DNA from: Mangifera indica
Taxonomy: Eukaryota > Streptophyta > Magnoliopsida > Sapindales > Anacardiaceae
Reading direction: 5' to 3'
Assembly: GCF_011075055.1 (NCBI RefSeq)
Contig: NC_058147.1
Coordinates: 1,488,001-1,552,000, forward strand
Length of the DNA stretch: 64,000 nt
A program made the position numbers and the translations under genes. Of this stretch, positions 36,801 to 49,631 are shown in pieces. A model generated the notes under the pieces. That model saw only the letters and a program-made list of their open reading frames with translations, was not told the origin of the DNA and ran no database searches. The first letter of the stretch is position 1. Each line of letters begins with the position of its first letter.

Positions 36801-38865
36801 ATGTCTGAAGAAGAACAGGCTGCTTTTGCTGCAGCTGAAGCTGCTCGAGCAGCAGCTGAAGCGGCTGCTCGAGCTGCAGCTGAGGCAGCTGCTAAGGTTT
36901 GTTTAACTTGTTATGCTACTTATTTGTCCTAATCAATTTATGAAGTGCCTCTATCAATCATTAATATTTAATTTCTTATAGTGAAATGTTTGTTCAGGGT
37001 TTAGTCCAAGGTGCTGGATTCATATTTTCCTTTAATATGTTTATGCAAATGTTTGGCTTGTCAAAATTTTGATGCTGTTTGTCAATGGTGACTCCAAGTG
37101 ATTTTTTTTTTTTTTGGTGCAATGGTAGTTCTATTTGAACTTTATAGTTTTCTTTAAGATATTGAGGTGATTGGCTGCTGTATAGAATAATTCTTCCTGG
37201 GGCCCTTTTATTTTTTATTGTGTTCATTCAAACTGATGCTGTTGTAGTGATGCTACCATGTGGTCATGTTTTGTAATACCTTGAAAATAGTATAAGGGGC
37301 CTTGAGAGCACATTTATGCACCCAAACTCTCCATAGACTGGATTTTTTTTCCCTTTGTTTTATTTTCCTACCCTTTTTTTCTTGTTCATGTAGTTATGAT
37401 TAATGGCTTATAATTTGCAGGCATTTGCATCCTCGGGGCCACAGCTCCCCAATATACCTTCCTTCCACAAATTTGCTAGACGGGACCAATATGGGCAGAT
37501 GGATGAATTTGATCTTAGAAGGAAGTGGTCTGGTGGTGTTTTAGGAAGACAGGATTGTATATCAGAGATAGATTCCAGGAACTGCAGAGTGAGGGATTGG
37601 TCCGTTGATTTCTCCACTGCTTGTGTTAATTTTGACAATTCAAAAACTGCTGACAACCTCTCACAGCGGAGCCATTCAAATGAGATTGCATGTCAGTTGA
37701 ACTTGAGAGAGCACTCTGGAGAAAGTGCTGCTGCTGCAGACAGCAGTATCTTTACAAAAGCATGGGTTGATACTGCTGGGAGTGTGGGAATAAAAGACTA
37801 TCATGCAATTGAGAGGTGGCAATCTCAAGCAGCTGCAGCTGATTCTGATTTCTTCCATCCAGCCATGCATGTAAAGGATGAGGAAGAATCAAACACAAGT
37901 TCTAAACCACGCACCTGGAAGCATGATAGACAAGCAAATGGGAGCTCTGTTTCACAAGTTACAATAAACAATGAGTCACTTGAAAATCGTCCTCGAGGGG
38001 CAGATCATATAAAACAGGCAGTTGTGGATTACGTTGCATCATTGCTCATGCCCCTTTATAAGGCAAGGAAAATTGATAGGGATGGATATAAGACAATAAT
38101 GAAAAAGAGTGCAACAAAGGTTTGTTGTTTCCTTATACTCTCCCTTCTCTTCTTTTAATATCTCAGTACAAATTCATGCTGATGGATCATTTAATATTAC
38201 AATAGGTCAAATAGATTAACTGCTGCCTGCTGTCTTTCCCTTCATCAGCCCTTTTTTTTTTTTTTGGGTTTTACAATCAGGTGATGGAGCAGGCCACAGA
38301 TGCTGAGAAAAACATGGCTGTTTCTGAGTTTCTTGATTCCAAGCGCAAGAATAAGGTAAGCACTCTTTTTTTATGGTTCTGAGATTAGATCATGTTACCT
38401 ATATATGATGCAGTACCTGTTCTTTATAAATTTTATCAAATCAGAGATCCTTATAGATCAACGAAATGCTACTATTGCTGGGTTGTCTTGCATATGACCT
38501 TTTTGATGGAAATTTGTTTCTTTAGTCATCTCAACTGTTCTGTATTATACCTTTTCTATTTTCTGTATTCTCTAACGAACGGGAGTGATTATTATTTCTT
38601 ATTTCATCTGATCATTTCCTTGCAACATGAAGAGCAAATAGAAACAAAGGCTCTTATAAAATCATTATAATTTATCACTCTAATTATCTTTGTTGCTATC
38701 AATATGTTGTTGCCTCTAGACATTCCTTTGAGAAAAATAGACCTTAGTCTGTAAATTAGTTACTTGATTAAGCTTTATTCCTTGGATGGCTTTATGCAGA
38801 TTCGGTCCTTTGTCGACAAATTGATTGAGAGGCATATGACTATGAAGTCAACTGTTATATCATGA
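30859..38865 (+). CDS. LDL3: LDL3, SWIRM/amine-oxidase histone demethylase homologue
   Basis: Eight coding exons: 30859-32858, 33041-33182, 33396-35684, 35854-35947, 36472-36896, 37421-38119, 38281-38355, 38800-38865. All borders are GT-AG and phases agree, giving 1929 residues. The first 650 residues are a long acidic/basic disordered region starting MDGGEKNSDLKKR. A SWIRM domain spans about residues 655-725 (LQEYLECRNQILSLWSRD.. across exons 1-3). The FAD-binding amine-oxidase domain runs from about 880 (KIIIIGAGPAGLTAARHL, then EARNRIGGRVY) to 1355 (SLFFAGEATCKEHPDTVGG). The tail has an Ala/Glu/Arg helix at about 1625-1648. Length and order match Arabidopsis LDL3 (about 1600 residues), a homologue of LSD1 that removes methyl groups from H3K4 in elongating chromatin. 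The frame extends upstream of 30859 without an ATG until the in-frame TAA at 30763, so 30859 is the first usable start. Confidence 0.93.
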
Positions 38866-41399
38866 TGTTTGTGGATTGGCTGGCACTTGTTTTTACCTCT
38901 GTGCTTCCATGTAATACCCACAACAGATGATGGTGGTGTGGGGGTAGAGTTCTCAATTGTGCGTTTCTTGTCTACATCACATTAAACTGCCAACATCATT
39001 GCAGTGATCCTGAAGTTGTTGCGGGAGAAAGGAAATAGTTTTTTTGCTTTCTGTTCAATCATTATTGGTGGATATTGATGGAAATTGCTTGTCTGATTTT
39101 TACTGCTGATGTGTTCTGAATTCGTAATGTAAAGCTGGCCAGGATACAATTTCTGAGTGTGGCTTCAGCCTTCTGCACTTTAAATGGGCTTGGCACAAGT
39201 GTTTTAGCCCATATCTGCGGACATCAACATATCATGAAGATGAGCTCAGATTGCCTCTAGCAATTGTTTCACAGTGGATGAAAGGTTGGAATCCAAAGGG
39301 CGGAGAATCAATACCCTGTTCTTTTATTTGGGGACAACCTTAGATGAGACATGACATGTTTTCATTGTGTACAGAATAGAAATGTTTTAGAATTGACTAG
39401 CAGACTGAATATTTTTCTAGTTTCTTTCTAGAAACACCCGATATTATCCTTATTTTTTTAGTAAACATTGATTACTAACCTCTTTCTCCAAAATTGCCTT
39501 AGTTTTCATATTCTGCCTCTCTCTATTGGTGCAGTCGGATATACTTCATCAATATATGTGGAGCTTTAACCTCTGTTGTTAACATCTCTATTTCATTTGA
39601 TTAACTATTCAAGTTTATCATAACTTGGACGTGTGACAGTAGACTCTACTTAAATATTGCTTTGTTCGTGGACTTGATTGTTTGACTGTGTATCGAATTA
39701 GCATATGAAGTCTTGAAAACTCTTTAAGATTGAAATGAATCCTGAAATCAATGGAATCTCTTGCTGTTCTGTTTCAGCCATTAACCAGTGTGCTTGGTTG
39801 CTGCTAGTTCTGGAAAAGTACTGTGGTTCTCTGGCTCTTGTGAGGTATGCCCTTTGTTTCATTTTTTCAGTTATGCCTGCTTTCAGGTCATTAAAGGAAA
39901 GTTGTTCACCTAATCTATTTGCAGGGTTATTATAAACTGGCCTGTATTCTTACTTTTAGAATGTAGAATATCCTAATGCCCTGCGGATAGTATGTGATTC
40001 CTGATTTGGAAAGTGAAGTTGCAAAAGAGATCGGGGTCCTAAAATGATCCAGAGGCTGATCCTGTTGAAGGGGAGAAAAAGGTAGAGTTTTCTGTGCAAT
40101 TCTGGGGGAAGGTGCTTAGCCTCTTTGGTGAATGGTGAGGATTTTAAGCCATCGCCGATCAGGTAAATTTACAGATTGTAAATTTGTTGCAGTTCAAACT
40201 GACTACTGATCTGGACTTTCAGTTGCATTTTATCTTGTGGTTTTTTAAATGAAATCATATTTTTTGTTGATCTTATTCAGTTTTTATATATGTATCCATG
40301 GTGGTGGAAATATTGCTGTATTGCTCTTCGGACTCTAGTTATTGCCACTGAAATTGTAAACGAGCATATATCATCTGGTTCCATTGGAGACTTATCTCTT
40401 TGAGCTTTGTGGCTACAATAAGGAATTGAATTAAAGAGCAACATGAGAGGATGAGTTTAATTGACTCCTTTAGATGAGTGTGGGTTGATTGGATTTGATC
40501 TAAGTTATTCAAGCTTGAACTCAAATTTGGATCAAACAAATCGAGTTTGAGTTAAAGATAGAAACCGTTTTCATAAATAAACTAAGTTTAAGTTAATTTA
40601 AATATTCAATATAACTTGGATCTATTCAAATTTTTTTTTTTTTTTTCAAATCAAGTTCAAATTTTAGTTGATCTCGAATTAGCATTTTTTGATTCAAGTC
40701 AATCTTAAATTATTGTTTGTTTAGATTTGATCCAAATCAAATCAACAATTGAAGAACTAAATGGAAATTGTATTTGTGTGTCTTTTCTAAAAGTGGGGTA
40801 AGAACATGATCTACGGTATATACAGGGTAGAAAGAGTTGCCTCTCCAAATGAGTATAGCACGTACAATGCCCAGAATAATAGATCAACTGTGGGAATCAA
40901 AGGAAAAGTTAATAATCGGATTGGTGAATATCCTTAATTGATGCAACCTTGGAATAAACAACTTTGCCTGCTCTGATAGCATGTGAATAATCGAAAGGCA
41001 AAACGACCATTATATTTTTTGTATTTTTGAAAATACGAGATGTAGACTCTATATGGGTAAGTTAATAAATATTACAAAAAGAAAAGTTATAAATAATATA
41101 CCACAATTAGACTAACTGTAAAAGGTTAGAAAATCTTATAACATACAAATCATGGTAAATTTTTATTAGATAAAAGATTTAAAAATTGATTTTTAAGATT
41201 AATATTTTCAGGTTATAGAACAAATGGGCTTGGGCCGCTCGTTTTCCCGCGATAGAAGCCCATTGAATTGTCTTTCTTTTTAAAACTTTTTAAGGGAATG
41301 AAATAATTTTAATTCAAAGGCATTCTCTGCAGAGGGACTCCAGGAAGGCAAAAACATTCTCAGATCTGATCCATCTCTCTGCAAAATCTTCAAATCAAC
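38866..41399. other. 3' region of LDL3, spacer and V-ATPase promoter
   Basis: After the LDL3 stop the sequence stays of moderate GC to about 40300 with no further exon; part is the 3' untranslated region. From 40440 to 40760 there is a degenerate GAATTCAAATT-rich element. Near 41230 lies GGGCTTGGGCCGCTCG, which contains TGGGCC/TGGGCT-type site II motifs typical of plant housekeeping promoters, about 170 bases upstream of the V-ATPase ATG. Confidence 0.5.
41228..41240 (+). promoter_or_regulatory. Site II-type motif in the V-ATPase c promoter
   Basis: TGGGCTTGGGCC gives two overlapping TGGGCY motifs, bound by TCP factors in promoters of growth-related genes. It is correctly placed for the gene starting at 41400; a second AAGCCCATTG lies at 41256-41265. 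Confidence 0.5.
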
Positions 41400-42446
41400 A
41401 TGTCTTCAACGTTTAGTGGCGATGAAACTGCTCCTTTCTTCGGCTTCCTTGGCGCTGCTGCTGCCCTCGTCTTCTCCTGTAAGACTCTAATTATTCTTTT
41501 TATTTTTGAAATGGTTGGTTTGGCTTATGGATCTAGGGTTTTGATCGGGTGTATCGCAGGTATGGGAGCTGCATATGGAACAGCGAAAAGTGGAGTAGGT
41601 GTGGCGTCGATGGGTGTGATGAGGCCAGAATTGGTGATGAAGTCTATTGTGCCGGTGGTCATGGCTGGCGTGTTGGGTATTTACGGTTTGATTATTGCTG
41701 TTATTATTAGTACTGGGATTAACCCCAAGGCTAAATCTTATTACCTTTTTGATGGCTACGCCCATCTCTCTTCCGGTCTCGCTTGTGGCCTTGCTGGTTT
41801 ATCTGCTGGTATGGCGATCGGGATCGTCGGTGATGCTGGTGTTAGGTATAATCTTTCTTTCCAATCGCACTCATCTATCCAGAAACTTAGATCAGTAATT
41901 AAATCGCTTTAAATTGGAGGGTGATTGATATTTTCAAACCGTGTAACTTGTTTGGATAAATAGAAAATATGCTATGTATATGTTTGATTATGAATAAACT
42001 ATACTCAATTGAGTACTCAAATTATGTGTCATATCATCTCATTATGATCCGGATGTCTATGTAACTTCCTTATCCTATAGCTCGACTCACTGTCAATATA
42101 ACACAGTTTTGTTTTTAAGTTTGGCAACCCAAAATGTCTCTTGATAGTTTAGGAGATAATGCTTTGTCAATGGAGATTTGGCTAGCAGTGTTATACTGTA
42201 TGTTATATAATTTTGGTTTACAAATTTTGTATGCGTTTATTGTATTTTGTTGTTGTTGGTCGGCTAACTATTTTAATTGAAGGTCTATCATAACTTCATT
42301 TTGTAATCTGCAGAGCCAATGCACAACAGCCAAAGCTTTTTGTAGGGATGATTCTCATTCTCATTTTCGCTGAAGCTCTGGCCTTGTATGGTCTCATTGT
42401 TGGCATCATTCTCTCTTCCCGAGCTGGTCAGTCAAGAGCTGATTAA
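41400..42446 (+). CDS. VHA-c: V-type proton ATPase 16-kDa proteolipid subunit c
   Basis: Three exons, 41400-41478, 41560-41845 and 42314-42446, give a 165-residue protein identical in length to plant VHA-c. The four membrane helices of this tandem-duplicated proteolipid are clear: residues 12-34, 56-78, 93-116 and 129-153. The essential proton-carrying glutamate is Glu142 ([14 protein letters not shown]) in helix IV. The conserved [10 protein letters not shown] and [15 protein letters not shown] motifs are present and the protein ends SRAGQSRAD. The c-ring is the rotor of the vacuolar/TGN proton pump. Reading straight through the donors would give false 170-residue products (stop at 41910-41912); the splice borders CCT|GTAAGA, CGCAG|GTATGG, TTAG|GTATAA and CTGCAG|AGCC restore the family sequence. 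Confidence 0.97.
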
Positions 42447-44090
42447 AATAGAGCTTGTGTTTTGCTTACTGGTGTGGTGGAAATGTTATCAATTTTTTTA
42501 AAACGTATTGTTTCTGTTTGTGATTATTCTACCGGACAGATTGGATGACCGTTGAAACTGGTGGTAGAATGTAGAAGTAGAAATTAGTTTCTTCAGTTAA
42601 TAAATTATGTTATCATTGTTTAATGTTGAAATACTTTGCTTTTTGTGGTTTCATTCCTAATATTCATAGAATGTTGCCTTCAATTAATTTGCTATACTGT
42701 CTGAGTCTCTGTTACTTAGTTATAAGCTGTGGGGCTGATAAGTCTGTTGGCCATTAGCAGTCTGAGATTAAAGCCTAGTAACTGGCTAAAAAAAATTGGG
42801 TTTGGACATCCTGTAATTAGAGTTTGGGGTGAATTAGAATTAGAGATGTTTGATGTATGAAAAAGATGAAGTGTGTGTGGAGCAGTCTGAAACTATTGAT
42901 TGCAGATGTAGTATGGATGTTTGGGAATTTGAGGACGAAGGAAAGAATAATGGCGGGCGGGCTGTTGGCTTCATGTTCTGGGTTTATACCGTTAGTGAAA
43001 TTGATATACCCACTGATTGTGTATTAAGCACCCACTAAAACTAATGGATTCTCATCCACGGATGATTTTGAATTTAGGGGTACATATCGTTATTAGTATG
43101 CTGAAGGTTATTTTGTTTGATTTGAATAATTCCTTCGTAATCGATTTTTTATTATTTGATTTTTATTTATTTATTTGTGAGACATAAATACTCTAATTTA
43201 TTTTTAATTAAAATAATTAGTAATATAAAGAATATTTAAAAAAATTTATTGTTTTGAAAAAAAAATGTTTATTTAATTAATTTTATTATTTGATGATATA
43301 AATAATTATGTATACAAATATTTAAGCAAATTAGTATCTCGTTCTCTTGTTACTTTTATTTTTGTTAATCTTTATTTGTAATTTGTCATTATGGTGATTT
43401 TCATGTAATACTTTAGTTTTAATAAATATTTCTGTAAATTAACCCATCCCATAAAGAAAATATAATAAGAATCTATCAGTTTACAATTAACCTGCACTGC
43501 AGCCGCCCCTGTGTCTCACGATCGCGAGTCTTCCACCTGACGGTCTGGCTAATTACATGTTTTTGACTTATTTAAAATCAAGAAAAAAAATATTGTGAGA
43601 CTAATAATTTAACAAGGATCTGTCATCTGCACATGTAAGGTCTAAAGTAATTCCTCGGACAGCGCCTTCGGATTAGAAATTATATTCTTTTTCATACTAC
43701 CAAGGAAATATTTAGGCGAGTAATTATAAATAAATTCAAACTGAATTATATTTAAATAACAGTGAATTCAAATTTGTTTAGAATCTAAAATGAATAATTT
43801 GAGTTTTAAGTTTAATTGGCTTGAATTAATAAATAATAATATTTAAAAAAATTATAAATAAATAAATAATCAAAAAAGAGAAAATAGAATTGTTATAAAA
43901 AAAAAAAGAATTGCCAAAACCAAACTCTAACGTAAAGAACTGAAATTACTTCGAAGAACTCCTCTATAAATATAAGTATATTTATGTTTGGAGAAAAATA
44001 CTTTTTGGAGTGAAATTGGGTAACTAATAATATTCTGTTTTTCCAGACTTGAGGTTCAAGAAAAGAAAAGTCCTGCTCTGTCAATAATAC
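42447..44090. other. Spacer, no gene seen
   Basis: The 3' untranslated region of VHA-c (to about 42640) is followed by AT-rich non-coding DNA with a GTTT/AAAT-rich relic around 43700-43880. The frames at 42850-43038 and 43893-44267 (minus) have no recognisable features; the latter lies across the promoter of the next gene. Confidence 0.5.
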
Positions 44091-44240
44091 GCACGTGCCA
44101 CGTAACGTCACAGCGTACGTCAGTGATAAGTCATCTTTGCCCCTCAAATTTACTAACTGGCGTTGCCGCCAAATCAAAATTGCCAACTTCCAATCCGGTG
44201 TGTGACGGTCAAGATTCAGCGTGGCGCCACGTATATAAAT
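44091..44240 (+). promoter_or_regulatory. ACGT-element cluster and TATA box of the CGI-58-like gene
   Basis: A G-box (CACGTG, 44092-44097) is followed within 30 bases by CCACGTAACGTCA and CGTACGTCA, giving four ACGT cores targeted by bZIP factors. A further GCCACGTATATAAATA at about 44225-44240 joins an ACGT core to a TATA box. The start codon is at 44295. ACGT clusters of this kind are typical of ABA/stress- or light-responsive promoters. Confidence 0.6.
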
Positions 44241-44294
44241 AACAGCGTCTTTTGAGTCACAGAGCAAAATCGTTTGCTTTAGATTCGTAGTCTT

Positions 44295-47200
44295 ATGAGC
44301 CTGCTTCGTTTTCGGATTCGCTGGACCACTTATATTCCAAAAATGGCTGAAGAAATAAGCAAGACCGAGCTTCGATCATCTACGGCTACTACCTCATCAG
44401 CATCATCTACAACCCCCAAATCTAGATGGTTTTTGCCCTCTGTTCTCCGTTGGATCCCCACTTCTACCGATCATATCATCGCCGCCGAAAAACGTCTGTT
44501 CTCTCTAGTCAAGTAATTCTTCTCTCTCTACACGCCTTTTTATTTCTCGAATTGGTATTTTTTTTAATTTATATACCTAATTGTTTGTCATTCCAATTCA
44601 AAAGCATTTAATTTCCAAATATTTTTTTCTTAGTTCACTTCGATTATTTGTTGTGTCTGTTTATTTGTAAATTCCTCTAGAAAGTAAACAACAGGAAGCC
44701 TAATTGATTGGCCCCGGCTTCAAGTTTATGTGTATTGTTCAATCTTATTTGTTTATAGCTCATGAGAGTTTTATTACGTGGGATGATGGGTGAATCACCC
44801 AAATTTCAGGACTCCATATGTTCAAGAGAAAGTTAATATAGGTTCAGGTCCACCTGGGTCGAAAATCAGGTGGTTCCGTTCTTCCAGCGATGAGCCAAGG
44901 TTCATCAACACGGTTTCTTTTGACAGCAAAGAAGGCTCCCCCACTCTTGTAATGGTTCATGGATATGCAGCATCTCAAGGCTTCTTCTTCCGCAATTTCG
45001 ATGCTCTAGCTAGTCGATTCAGGGTCATAGCAGTTGATCAACTTGGGTAAGATTTATTTCTCTTGAATTTATTACATGCTTTAATATGATATTCCATGTG
45101 TCTTAAATGGTATGATTTGCTACCAGCCTTAGTTCTTAAATTCTTTGGTATGGTTTAATGCATGTGGTCATATCGATCACGGTACTTAATGCAGTGTTTA
45201 ATTGTAATGGGCTTCCATAGCTTGCCATCTCTAGAATTTCATTGATATTTGTCGATGTATCTGTCAAATGAAATGGGAAGTTTCTGCTTGTTTATTTTTG
45301 TCTACGGTTCATCCTATGTGTACTCATTGCATGTGTAAGGGCTGCTGAAATTCAATAGCTTAATGCTTGACATTTCTGAGTTCAGTAAATTGTTGTCTTC
45401 TTGTTGGTAGGTTCCATTGAAGCAAATATAGTGTTCCAATTTTGGGCACTGTATTTGTGGTATTTTTGTAACTTTAATAGGATTATATAGTCGGGTCTTT
45501 GTTCATTTCTTATGGTTGGTTCTTAACCTTTGCAATGTATTACAAAAGTAGGTTTCCTTTTTACTGTTTTGTTAGTCATTTTGTTCATATAACCCTCATC
45601 ATGAACTTCAAGCTTTTGGTTCTTACATTCATTGGCTTTTAACCAAAACGTTTTTGCAGTTGGGGTGGATCAAGCAGACCTGACTTCACATGCAAAAGCA
45701 CTGAAGGTTAGTTGTACTATATCTTTTGGGTTGTTTTGCCTCGAGATTTGAGAAATTACCCATTATACTTGCTCTATTATTTGCTGCATACAGGAATTTA
45801 ATCTGTAATCTGTTTGGTATCACAGAAACTGAGGCATGGTTTATTGATTCCTTTGAGGAATGGCGCAAAGCCAAAAACCTTAGCAACTTTATATTACTTG
45901 GGCATTCGTTTGGAGGGTATGTTGCCGCTAAATATGCTCTCAAGGTGATTGTTTTTCCATCTTAATTTGTATCCAGAACCTTAGGTAATATGATGGTAAT
46001 TATTTGTTTTCTGACGCTAATTGTATTCATGTCAGCATCCGGAGCATGTTCAGCACTTGATTTTAGTTGGACCTGCTGGATTTTCAGCAGAATCAGATCC
46101 TACATCTGAGTGGATTACCAAGTTCAGGGCAACGTGGAAAGGTGCAATTTTGAACCATTTGTGGGAGTCTAATTTTACTCCTCAGAAGATTGTCAGGTTT
46201 GCTTGTTTACTCTGTGTGTATGTGTCTTTTCCTTTCCTCACTGCTATAATGTTATGACCATGTATGACATTTTAAAGCATTCAACTTGCTATGAGGTTAG
46301 ATTTCTTATCGTTTGTCAATAAAACTTCTGTTGGGATTTTTTTTTTATTCAGATTGACTTTTCTAATTCATCCTGTAGTAGTTGAACATCAGTTTTCATT
46401 CATTAAACTTGGTGGCTTGAGAAATCATTTCTGGCCTTTTAGCAAAACATAAACAATATCTGATAGGTTTGAGTTACCCATACCCTGGTTCTGGCTTTAG
46501 ATATCATTTTATTTTATTTTATTTTTGTTTTTTGCAGAGGTTTAGGTCCTTGGGGCCCAGATCTGGTACGTAGGTACACTAGTGCTAGATTTGGTGGATA
46601 CTCATCTGAGAGCATATTGAATGAAGAGGAGTCCAGATTGCTAACAGGTATACAAAGAGATTTTTATAATGTGTATAGCACACATACATTAATAGGTATC
46701 TGATTTTTGCTTCGCTCAATTGAAGATTATGTATACCATACTTTAGCTGCCAAAGCTAGTGGAGAGCTGTGCTTGAAATACATATTCTCTTTTGGGGCAT
46801 ATGCTCGGATGCCTCTTCTACGCAGGTTTGATGCTTCAGCTTGATTTAAACTTATCTCTTAATATTAATTATCAAGTTCTCTTGCTTTCTGTTATGTTAC
46901 ATGCTTTAATCTTGTTGATTTTCAAATTATAACTTCTGATAGTATCTTCTTTTATACTAGCAGTGAAGAAAACAAGATGTTGATTCTTAGATGTGTGTCA
47001 AGTATTACTTTTTTTTTAATTGTGCATAAGTTGCCTATGCGAAATGTAATAATTGTCTGAAGTTTTCAAAATACTGAAGTTAATGGTGTCTCTCTTTGGA
47101 CTATGGTTTCTGGAGTGATGAGGTACAGTTTAGGCGTTGTGCTGGCTGTTTCCATTGGTGGTTTCCTTTGGAAGTCTAGTGGACCATAATGGCCGAAGAG

Positions 47201-47873
47201 TTATTCAGCCCAAGACCAGTTTGGCCCCAAAATGGGAACCATCTTTTTTCTACAATTGTATCGGGATGTTACCATTGAAATTTGTTGTTTATGTTGTGTA
47301 TGCCTTTTATCTGAGATTCCCCTCATTGTCTTGATAAGGATATATTGTCTGTTTTTGTTCATACAACAATTTATGGGTTTAGGGCCACTGATCCACTGGG
47401 GGATGTCTTAGGACAATATCATATTCATTTTAGTTGAGTGGGACATGTTTTGTTTGAAATTCTTGATCTCAAGATAGCTATCAGTTGGAGGTGAAATTTT
47501 TTTGTCTGATCTGTTCCTTTCTATCGTTTACAGTGCATCAGATTGGAAAGTGCCAACCACCTTCATATATGGTGTCCAAGATTGGATGAACTATCAGGGT
47601 GCACAAGAAGCCCGCAAGCATATGAAAGTCCCATGTGAAATTATTAGGGTCCCCCAGGTATATTTCTTTCACTCACTTTCTCCCCCTGCCCTTTCTCTCT
47701 CTGTATTTATTAAAACTGATGAATCCTTCCTGATAAAAAATATGCAGGCCGGGCATTTTGTGTTCATAGATAACCCAACCAGTTTCCATGCAGCCATGTT
47801 CTATGCTTGCCGGAGGTTTCTTTCATCTGACCCTGACAATATATCTTTGCCCAAAGGTCTTTCGTCAGCATAG
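44295..47873 (+). CDS. CGI-58-like alpha/beta hydrolase (At4g24160-type lipid acylhydrolase/acyltransferase)
   Basis: Nine exons: 44295-44512, 44810-45046, 45660-45706, 45826-45944, 46036-46196, 46538-46647, 46726-46825, 47534-47657, 47748-47873. Phases agree, giving 413 residues, close to the 418 of Arabidopsis At4g24160. The alpha/beta-hydrolase core is clear: oxyanion region MVHGYAASQGFF, nucleophile elbow LLGHSFGGYVAAKYA (Ser near 194), and an HX4D motif HFVFID (His375-Asp380) near the C-terminus. The protein is the plant homologue of human CGI-58/ABHD5; the Arabidopsis enzyme has lysophosphatidic acid acyltransferase, phospholipase and lipase activities and interacts with the peroxisomal transporter PXA1 to control lipid turnover. 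A Met at 44343 (MAEEISKTEL) is an alternative start conserved in the family; the upstream Met adds 16 residues that could be a targeting extension. Confidence 0.94.
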
Positions 47874-49631
47874 AAAAAGGCATGTTGTAACTTAACCTGA
47901 ATTTTGTATAACATGATTACATGAATTTATCTATCAGAGTAGCAAATTCTTTTTCGCAATAAGGCATTCTGTATGCCCATATAATCTCCATTCTTGTAAA
48001 TTAATACTGAATGATTGATTTGCAATGTAAATATGCAGATTCTTTCATGCATTGATTATAAATTTTTATGGGCAGATGTGGAAATAGAATAGGATGAATG
48101 TGAGACTTTAGTCATGCCAGCCGGCCAGGCTGGCGATTTAGTTGAAACTCATGCTGCTCATAGCAATTAGCTCTCTGGAGCACAGGGACAATCAATAGTG
48201 TAACAACAATGTGAGCTCACTGAAATTTTCTAGTTTTAGCTGATTTTCTGCTCCATTTCCAGCCTAATGTGAGAGCTTTGGTTTAAATTTGAGAGCAAGA
48301 TAAGACCCTAATCCTAAATCCTGGAGTAAAAGAGGAGCTCACACTTCATATTGAGTAAGTGGGTGAGTGAAATGCCGTAAAGTGATATACTGATGATGAC
48401 AATAGAGGGTTCAGTAAATAGTGCTGCCCTGCCCTGTCCATTGTCATGACCGGATTAAATCGTGGGGTCGGGTCTGAATTCTGAAGTCAGTCAGGAGACG
48501 CATTGAATACTCTGTCAAGCACTAACTCACAGTGACTGTTTACTACTGGAGAATTTAAATTTTTGGCTTATAAAATGGACCCAATACTCGAAACCATACA
48601 TCTTCCGTGCAACCAAATTATTGCTTCCTGTGAATACACTAACTAAGCCTACGTGGCAAGAACCCAAAGAATCTAATCCAAGGGCTCTCATTTGCTCTTC
48701 AGCGTTGTTTGTAAATCGCCAGTCTGCATGCAGCTCTGCTCAATGCATTCACGGATCCTGACGCCATCTTTCTTTTTCGATAAAGACAAAGTTTCATCTT
48801 CGGGTAATCACATTAACGGCTACTTTCTTCTGCCTATATAGCTAGCCACGTGGATTTCCTTCTTCTTTTGGCGGGAATCAGCTATGGGCTTTAAAGTAGG
48901 TCTGTAAACCAGTCGGATTGATCTTTATATATGGGAGACTAGAGTCTGATTTCGGATGCAGCATAATGCAATAATTTGAAATTGATTTGAATTCATTGAA
49001 CTGAGATTTAAAAAAGTTTGAGCTTTGTTCAAAGTAGTTCAAAGCTTAAAGCTTAGCATGTTTGTGTAGTTTGAATTCATAATTTATTATGATAATATTT
49101 GAAACGAAATCATTTTAAGCATTAAAATAATACTTGTTAAAATGATTATTTAACAATAATCAAACCAATGTTTTGCCAATGGTTCATTTTTGCTCAATTG
49201 GTGTTTAAACTGAGTTGAGTAAAATGATTGATGATTGACCTTTGTGGTAGACAAAGTTAAATTTCTCTTAACTCAAATTTAACTCAATTTACAAACCGAT
49301 CAAAAACCTTAACTCATACTCTCAAACTTGACCTATACAAACTCAAGTGTAGCTTTCTCAAACTGAGCCGATTTGGCTCGGGTATAGCTCTAGGCTTTAT
49401 GACCCATTTACTTGCGGGAATACAGGAATTGAATGGAAGCATGGAACCCACCTCGATCCTCAATGGCGCCGTTGGGTAAAAGGAGAAAAAGAGATAGAAA
49501 AAAAGACAATCTTTAAGTATTAAAAAGGAATGATTTTGCGACAGCACATAAATCTTAATTAGACAAAAGGTAAATGTCCAAAGAATGACTTCTTTATAGA
49601 AGTGATTCACTATCAATTCCAAGATCATTTT
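47874..49631. other. 3' region of CGI-58-like gene and spacer
   Basis: This contains the 3' untranslated end of the hydrolase gene, a short hairpin (GCCAGCCGGCCAGGCTGGC, 48116-48134) and AT-rich DNA. From about 48896 to 49396 lies a GAATTC/GAGTTTG-rich segment (ending AGCTCTA) that resembles the hAT-type relics elsewhere. The 3' untranslated end of the minus-strand kinase gene comes in from the right. A TATATAGCTAGCCACGTGG motif at 48835-48853 looks promoter-like but no gene follows. Confidence 0.45.

Noticed and set aside
48380..48450. Possible extra C/D snoRNA (TGATGATGA then downstream CTG motifs)
   Set aside because: No box D at a proper distance and no complementary ends.
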